Source of the DNA: Emticicia aquatilis
GTDB taxonomy: Bacteria > Bacteroidota > Bacteroidia > Cytophagales > Spirosomataceae
Direction: 5' to 3'
NCBI RefSeq assembly: GCF_014644295.1
Contig: NZ_BMKK01000001.1
Location: forward strand, 744,001 to 808,000
DNA: 64,000 nucleotides
The first letter of the stretch is position 1. Every line of letters begins with the position of its first letter. The translations under genes were made by a program, and so were the position numbers. Below the pieces are notes generated by a model. That model worked only from the letters and a program-made list of their open reading frames with translations, had not been told where the DNA came from and did no database searches. This document shows positions 60,607 through 64,000 of this stretch, piece after piece.

Positions 60607-61053
60607 ATGAAAAAATCACATATCATAGCACTCGGAATCATTGCGGTGGCAATCGCAATCATCATTTCAACTGTTGGTGATGCCAGTACTTACGTAGGTT
60701 TCAGCGAAGCTGAGCAAGTTGCCAAAGAAGGTAGCACTAAATCAATGCACGTGGTTGGATCTTTGAAAAAAGATGCTTCGGGAAATTTTGCAGGAATGGT
60801 TTACGAACCATCAGTTGACCCCAATCATTTTGAATTTGTGATGGTTGACTCATTAAACTATGAATCAAAAGTGGTTTATAACCAACCAAAACCAACGGAT
60901 TTAGATAAATCTGAGAAATTGGTAGTTGTTGGTAAAATGGATTTAGCGAATAAGTGTTTCAAGGCAGACCAAATTTTATTAAAATGCCCATCGAAATACA
61001 ACAATAATGAGCTAAAAGCCGAAGAACCAGCAAAGGCGGTTTCGATGAAATAA
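60607..61053 (+). CDS. ccmE: Haem chaperone CcmE, cysteine (CxxxY) type
   Basis: A 148-residue protein with an N-terminal membrane anchor (about 5-22) and the CcmE OB-fold (STKSMHVVGSLKKDASGNFAG; SEKLVVVGKM). The haem-binding site reads C127-P-S-K-Y131, i.e. CxxxY, where the classical proteins have HxxxY. Cysteine-type CcmE is known from some archaea and Desulfovibrio-type bacteria. It carries haem from CcmC to the cytochrome synthetase. It is followed by a strong terminator, so the operon ends here without ccmF or ccmH. Confidence 0.92.
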   Translation: MKKSHIIALGIIAVAIAIIISTVGDASTYVGFSEAEQVAKEGSTKSMHVVGSLKKDASGNFAGMVYEPSVDPNHFEFVMVDSLNYESKVVYNQPKPTDLDKSEKLVVVGKMDLANKCFKADQILLKCPSKYNNNELKAEEPAKAVSMK

Positions 61054-61058
61054 TATTT

Positions 61059-61095
61059 AAGGAAGACTTCGTTCAAAACGAAGTCTTCCTTTTCT
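61059..61095 (+). terminator. Terminator after ccmE
   Basis: A perfect 15-bp stem (61059-61073 with 61077-61091), 3-base loop and T-run. Confidence 0.85.
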
Positions 61096-61108
61096 AAAGT
61101 AATTAACA

Positions 61109-61495
61109 ATGACTATTCTATTCGATGGCGTTTGTAACTTTTGTAATGCTTCTATCAATTTCATTATTGACAGAGATAGTAAAGGCATATTCAAATTTGC
61201 AGCCTTACAATCAGAAATTGGTCAAGAACTACTCAAAAAATTTAGCTTAAAAACCAGCGATTTTGATAGCATTGTAGCCATTGAAGGCGATAAAGTTTAT
61301 CAGAAATCAGATGCAGCTCTCGAAATCGCTCGTAGAATGGATGGAATTTGGAAGATTTTTTATGTTTTCAAAATCATTCCAGCTTTTCTCCGAAATCCTA
61401 TTTATGATTTAGTAGCTCGCAATCGTTATCGAATTTTTGGTCGAACCGATGCTTGCCGTATTCCGACACCCGAATTGAAAGCAAGGTTTTTATAA
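61109..61495 (+). CDS. DCC family thiol-disulfide oxidoreductase-like protein (DUF393)
   Basis: A 128-residue protein starting TILFDGVCNFCNASINFIIDRD, with the DxxCxxC motif of the DCC/DUF393 family (Cys near residues 8 and 11). FKFAALQSE follows, and the C-terminal RNRYRIFGRTDACRIPT is characteristic. These are thioredoxin-like cytoplasmic or membrane-associated proteins of unknown partner. It lies between two terminators and is monocistronic. Confidence 0.88.
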   Translation: MTILFDGVCNFCNASINFIIDRDSKGIFKFAALQSEIGQELLKKFSLKTSDFDSIVAIEGDKVYQKSDAALEIARRMDGIWKIFYVFKIIPAFLRNPIYDLVARNRYRIFGRTDACRIPTPELKARFL

Positions 61496-61506
61496 GATAT
61501 TTCAAC

Positions 61507-61539
61507 AAAAAAATCCAGTGATGTTCGCTGGATTTTTTT
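61507..61539. terminator. Bidirectional terminator between DCC and toxin genes
   Basis: A 12-bp stem (61507-61518 with 61528-61539) with A-run and T-run flanks, between two convergent stop codons. Confidence 0.8.
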
Positions 61540-61540
61540 G

Positions 61541-61819
61541 TTATTCATAAACTTCTTTGCGGTGGGCAATTTTAATGATAAAAATCACCAATACTTCATT
61601 TTCAATGGCATAAATTGCTCGATAATCTCCTATTCTTACTCGATAAACTTCTTCTAATTCTATACCCAAAGACTTCGGATTTACTAATTTTTTCGTACCA
61701 TTGACCGAATACGGATTCTCGGCCAAATCACTAAATTTATCTCTAAACTTTCTCACTACCTCTTTAGGCAGTTTTTCTAATTCCTTTAAGGCTTTTTTAC
61801 TAATTTCAACTTTATACAT
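61541..61819 (-). CDS. RelE/ParE family toxin
   Basis: A 92-residue protein with the RelE/ParE fold signature: VEISKKALKELEKLPKEV at the start, then RVRIGDYRAIYAIENEVLVIFIIKIAHRKEVYE at the end (read in parts). The late RIGDYR and HRKEVY are typical of the mRNA-interferase branch, but the target cannot be settled by sequence. It follows the small antitoxin-like gene by 10 bases, the usual antitoxin-first layout. Confidence 0.88.
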   Translation of the reverse strand: MYKVEISKKALKELEKLPKEVVRKFRDKFSDLAENPYSVNGTKKLVNPKSLGIELEEVYRVRIGDYRAIYAIENEVLVIFIIKIAHRKEVYE

Positions 61820-61829
61820 TAGCCAAATC

Positions 61830-62039
61830 TTATTTTTTGGTTAGTATTTTGTCTGTTGCCTCAAAAAAATCGACTCTATCGTCATTCACTCTATCTTGAA
61901 TAAGTAGTAAGTCTTTTATATCTTCAAAAAACGCTTTCATCAAAGGGGTTTTAAGGCTTATGATTGCTTCAGTCTCTTGGCCTTTTTCGTTTGTTACATA
62001 TTTGATATTTTTTGATATTATTTCTGCGTAAGTTGCCAT
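61830..62039 (-). CDS. Antitoxin-like protein of RelE/ParE module
   Basis: A 69-residue acidic protein (MATYAEIISKNIKYVTNEKG) upstream of and coupled to the toxin. It has a short N-terminal beta/helix part with IKYVTNEKGQETEAIISL and a helical acidic C-terminus that could wrap the toxin. It does not show an obvious ribbon-helix-helix or Phd motif, so autoregulation is uncertain. The assignment is mainly by position. Confidence 0.7.
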   Translation of the reverse strand: MATYAEIISKNIKYVTNEKGQETEAIISLKTPLMKAFFEDIKDLLLIQDRVNDDRVDFFEATDKILTKK

Positions 62040-62197
62040 AAGTTATAACCTTTTTTGTCATACAAATATTTACTTTATTTCTGAATAAATCAACTTTATC
62101 CAGCTTAATTCTGCTATCACATCATTTTACATTTTATCAAAAAACCTCAACTTTCCACAAATTACTCAAGATATTTACCCTAACTAACAGCAAAATC

Positions 62198-62214
62198 AAT
62201 ATCTTAGCGATATT
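62198..62214. promoter_or_regulatory. Palindrome before umuD, possible operator
   Basis: AATATC-TTAGC-GATATT (62198-62214), a perfect 6-bp inverted repeat, lies 17 bases upstream of the umuD start. It could bind a damage-response repressor. No match to a known LexA box was established. Confidence 0.3.
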
Positions 62215-62230
62215 ATTTTTCATCAACACC

Positions 62231-62677
62231 ATGTCAGTCATCCAGATACAAGATTCGACCATTGATATTACGCCTCTTTCTGCCGAGACCGAGTTGAGAT
62301 TACCCTTTGTTGATATTGGAATCAGTGCAGGGTTTCCTTCGCCTGCCCTTGATTTTACTGAATTGTCTATCGACCTCAACAAATACCTTATCAAAAACAA
62401 ACCCTCAACTTTTTGCGGATTTGTGAAAGGTCATTCGATGAAAAATGTTGGGATTTTCGATGGAGATATTCTGATAATTGATAAAAGTTTAGAACCTATC
62501 AATAATAAAATTGCGGTCTGTTTTATTGATGGAGAATTTACGCTCAAAAGAATCAGAATCGAAAAAAAACAGTGTTGGCTACTTGCCGAAAACGAAGATT
62601 ATAAACCCATAAAAGTTACCGAAGAAAACGATTTTATCATCTGGGGAATCATTACTTTTTCTATCAAATCTTTCTGA
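62231..62677 (+). CDS. umuD: UmuD-type S24 autoprotease
   Basis: A 148-residue protein with the cleavage site A33-G34 (GISAGFPSP), nucleophile Ser69 (KGHSMKN) and general base Lys106 (GEFTLKR). It is of the same organisation as E. coli UmuD (139) and self-cleaves in response to DNA-damage filaments, activating polymerase V. It overlaps umuC by one base (TGATG). Confidence 0.93.
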   Translation: MSVIQIQDSTIDITPLSAETELRLPFVDIGISAGFPSPALDFTELSIDLNKYLIKNKPSTFCGFVKGHSMKNVGIFDGDILIIDKSLEPINNKIAVCFIDGEFTLKRIRIEKKQCWLLAENEDYKPIKVTEENDFIIWGIITFSIKSF

Positions 62678-63936
62678 TGTTTGCCTTAGTCGATTGCAAT
62701 AATTTTTACGCATCTTGCCAACGAGTTTTTCAACCAAACCTCGTTGGTAAACCTATTGTTGTCTATTCCAACAACGATGGATGCGTGATTTCTCGAAGCA
62801 ATGAGGCAAAAGCATTGGGTGTTCCGATGGGAGCAGCGGCCTATCAGTGGGAAAAGTTTTTCGAGCAAAATGGCATTGAGGTTTTCTCGGCCAATTTTGC
62901 ACTTTATGGCGATATGAGCCAACGAGTAATGACCATTTTGAATGATTTTAGTCCAGAAATGGAAGTTTACAGCATCGACGAAGCCTTTATCAAATTTGAA
63001 GGCTTTGAGCGATTCAATCTCCAACACATAGGTGAATCAATGCACCACCGAGTAACAAAAGGCACAGGCATACCTATAAGTGTGGGCATTGCTCCAACCA
63101 AATCACTGGCAAAAGTAGCCAACCGAATAGCCAAAAAGTTCCCTGAACACACCAATAACGTTTATCTGATTGATGATGAAGAAAAACGGATAAAAGCCCT
63201 AAGATGGCTAAAAATAGAAGATGTGTGGGGAATTGGCCGCAAACACGCCAAGCGTTTGCAAGCCATTGGCGTAAAAACAGCACTCGATTTTACGATGCTT
63301 GATGATAAATGGGTGCAGGAAAACATGGCGATTGTGGGCCTACGCCTAAAACGTGATTTAGAAGGAAAACCTACGCTCGATTTAGAAGAAGCTCAACAAA
63401 AAAAGAATATCGCCATTACTCGTTCGTTTGAAGGCAATCATACCGAACGAGATTTTTTGGAAGAACGTATTTCAACTTTTGCGGTTACTTGTGCCGAGAA
63501 ACTACGTTTGCAAAAATCTTGTTGTAATTCGGTCATGGTATTTATTCAAACCAATCGCCATCGGGTTGATTTACCACAATATAACCGAAATATTCTGTTG
63601 AATTTGCAATTTCCGACCAATTCGAGTATCGAAATTTCAAATTTTGCTTTGCAGGCTCTTTCAATTATTTTTCGGGAAGGTTACGAATACAAACGAGCGG
63701 GCGTAATTGTGCAAGACTTTACGGATGAAGATGCAACGCAAATTAATATCTTTGAAAACAGCGATGAACGTCACAAAAAATTGATGCAATCTATTGATAA
63801 AGTTAATGCAATGTTTGGCCAGCAAAAAATAAGATTAGGGTCGCAAGACCCTAAAAAGACTTGGAAAATGAAGCAAGAAAAACTTTCGCCCAACTATACC
63901 ACAAAGCTATCTGATATTATTGTGATTCGGGTATAA
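62677..63936 (+). CDS. umuC: DNA polymerase V catalytic subunit (Y family)
   Basis: A 419-residue Y-family polymerase. Catalytic residues are Asp6 (ALVDCNNFYASC) and the Asp-Glu pair in YSIDEAF (about 106). Helix-hairpin-helix DVWGIGRKHAKRL (about 188-200), a little-finger domain, and the UmuC-type C-terminus with SPNYTTKLSDIIVI complete it. It performs error-prone translesion synthesis with UmuD'. Length matches UmuC (422). Confidence 0.94.
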   Translation: MFALVDCNNFYASCQRVFQPNLVGKPIVVYSNNDGCVISRSNEAKALGVPMGAAAYQWEKFFEQNGIEVFSANFALYGDMSQRVMTILNDFSPEMEVYSIDEAFIKFEGFERFNLQHIGESMHHRVTKGTGIPISVGIAPTKSLAKVANRIAKKFPEHTNNVYLIDDEEKRIKALRWLKIEDVWGIGRKHAKRLQAIGVKTALDFTMLDDKWVQENMAIVGLRLKRDLEGKPTLDLEEAQQKKNIAITRSFEGNHTERDFLEERISTFAVTCAEKLRLQKSCCNSVMVFIQTNRHRVDLPQYNRNILLNLQFPTNSSIEISNFALQALSIIFREGYEYKRAGVIVQDFTDEDATQINIFENSDERHKKLMQSIDKVNAMFGQQKIRLGSQDPKKTWKMKQEKLSPNYTTKLSDIIVIRV

Positions 63937-63943
63937 AACCCTC

Positions 63944-64000
63944 CTATTCCACAATTCTCAACTTCGCAAAACTCAACAAAAGCGTTTTTTCACCTTGTCC
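63944..64000 (-). CDS. 3' end of a gene truncated by the window edge
   Basis: On the minus strand an open frame enters from the right edge and stops with TAG at 63944-63946. The visible 18 residues read GQGEKTLLLSFAKLRIVE, which look like a beta-strand-rich C-terminus of a secreted hydrolase or binding protein. It is convergent with umuC, seven bases away. The identity cannot be judged. Confidence 0.4.
   Translation of the reverse strand, partial: GQGEKTLLLSFAKLRIVE

Overview
The window looks like chromosomal DNA of a low-GC member of the Bacteroidetes, most likely Cytophagales (Spirosomataceae/Emticicia/Arcicella-like). The grounds are a SusC/SusD pair, GLPGLI and outer-membrane beta-barrel proteins, very weak Shine-Dalgarno signals, and several promoter-like sites matching the Bacteroidetes consensus TTTG-N19-TAnnTTTG. 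The genus is inference only; no rRNA is present.  1-12.4 kb: right end of a tailed prophage. Genes on the plus strand run from unknown structural genes, through a DUF5977-containing tail protein, a small-gene cluster and a ~1235-residue tape measure protein, to a probable tail-tip protein and a papain-like (C1) peptidase. A convergent tyrosine integrase ends the element. It sits beside tRNA-Pro(TGG), whose 3' end faces the prophage and is the probable attachment site. tRNA-Ser(GCT) follows. Capsid, packaging and lysis genes must lie to the left.  12.8-28.3 kb: mostly housekeeping and accessory host genes: DUF4406 protein and NudK-type Nudix hydrolase, a divergent DeoR regulator, a TonB-type outer-membrane barrel with a GLPGLI protein, a membrane helical-bundle sensor-like protein, glycogen branching enzyme, a tricorn-like protease and RarA.  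27.3-42.3 kb: a pectin utilisation locus. A LacI-family regulator is divergent from kduD-kduI-susC-susD-PL10 pectate lyase-CE8 pectinesterase-CE12/GH28 fusion, and a convergent GH127 arabinofuranosidase closes it. Surface and periplasmic enzymes would demethylate, deacetylate and cut pectin, SusCD would import oligomers, and KduI/KduD would turn the unsaturated uronate product into 2-keto-3-deoxygluconate. The kinase and aldolase that finish the route are not here.  42.5-49.1 kb: a SelW-like protein, then minus-strand genes: a parallel beta-helix protein abutting a dihaem cytochrome c, an unusual NHL propeller/membrane/thioredoxin-like fusion, a LytS/LytTR-type two-component pair, and a secreted intradiol-dioxygenase-like protein.  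49.4-64 kb: FtsK, LolA-like protein, a DUF1080 protein and MFS transporter, a GroES-like protein, FeoA/FeoB, a partial cytochrome c maturation operon (ccmB, ccmC, ccmD-like, ccmE with a CxxxY haem site), a DCC-family protein, a RelE/ParE-type toxin-antitoxin pair and umuDC. Several GC-rich inverted repeats occupy intergenic spaces (kduD-kduI, susC-susD, pectate lyase-pectinesterase, GH127-selW, DUF1080-MFS, ccmD-ccmE). All family assignments come from reading motifs; no database search was run.
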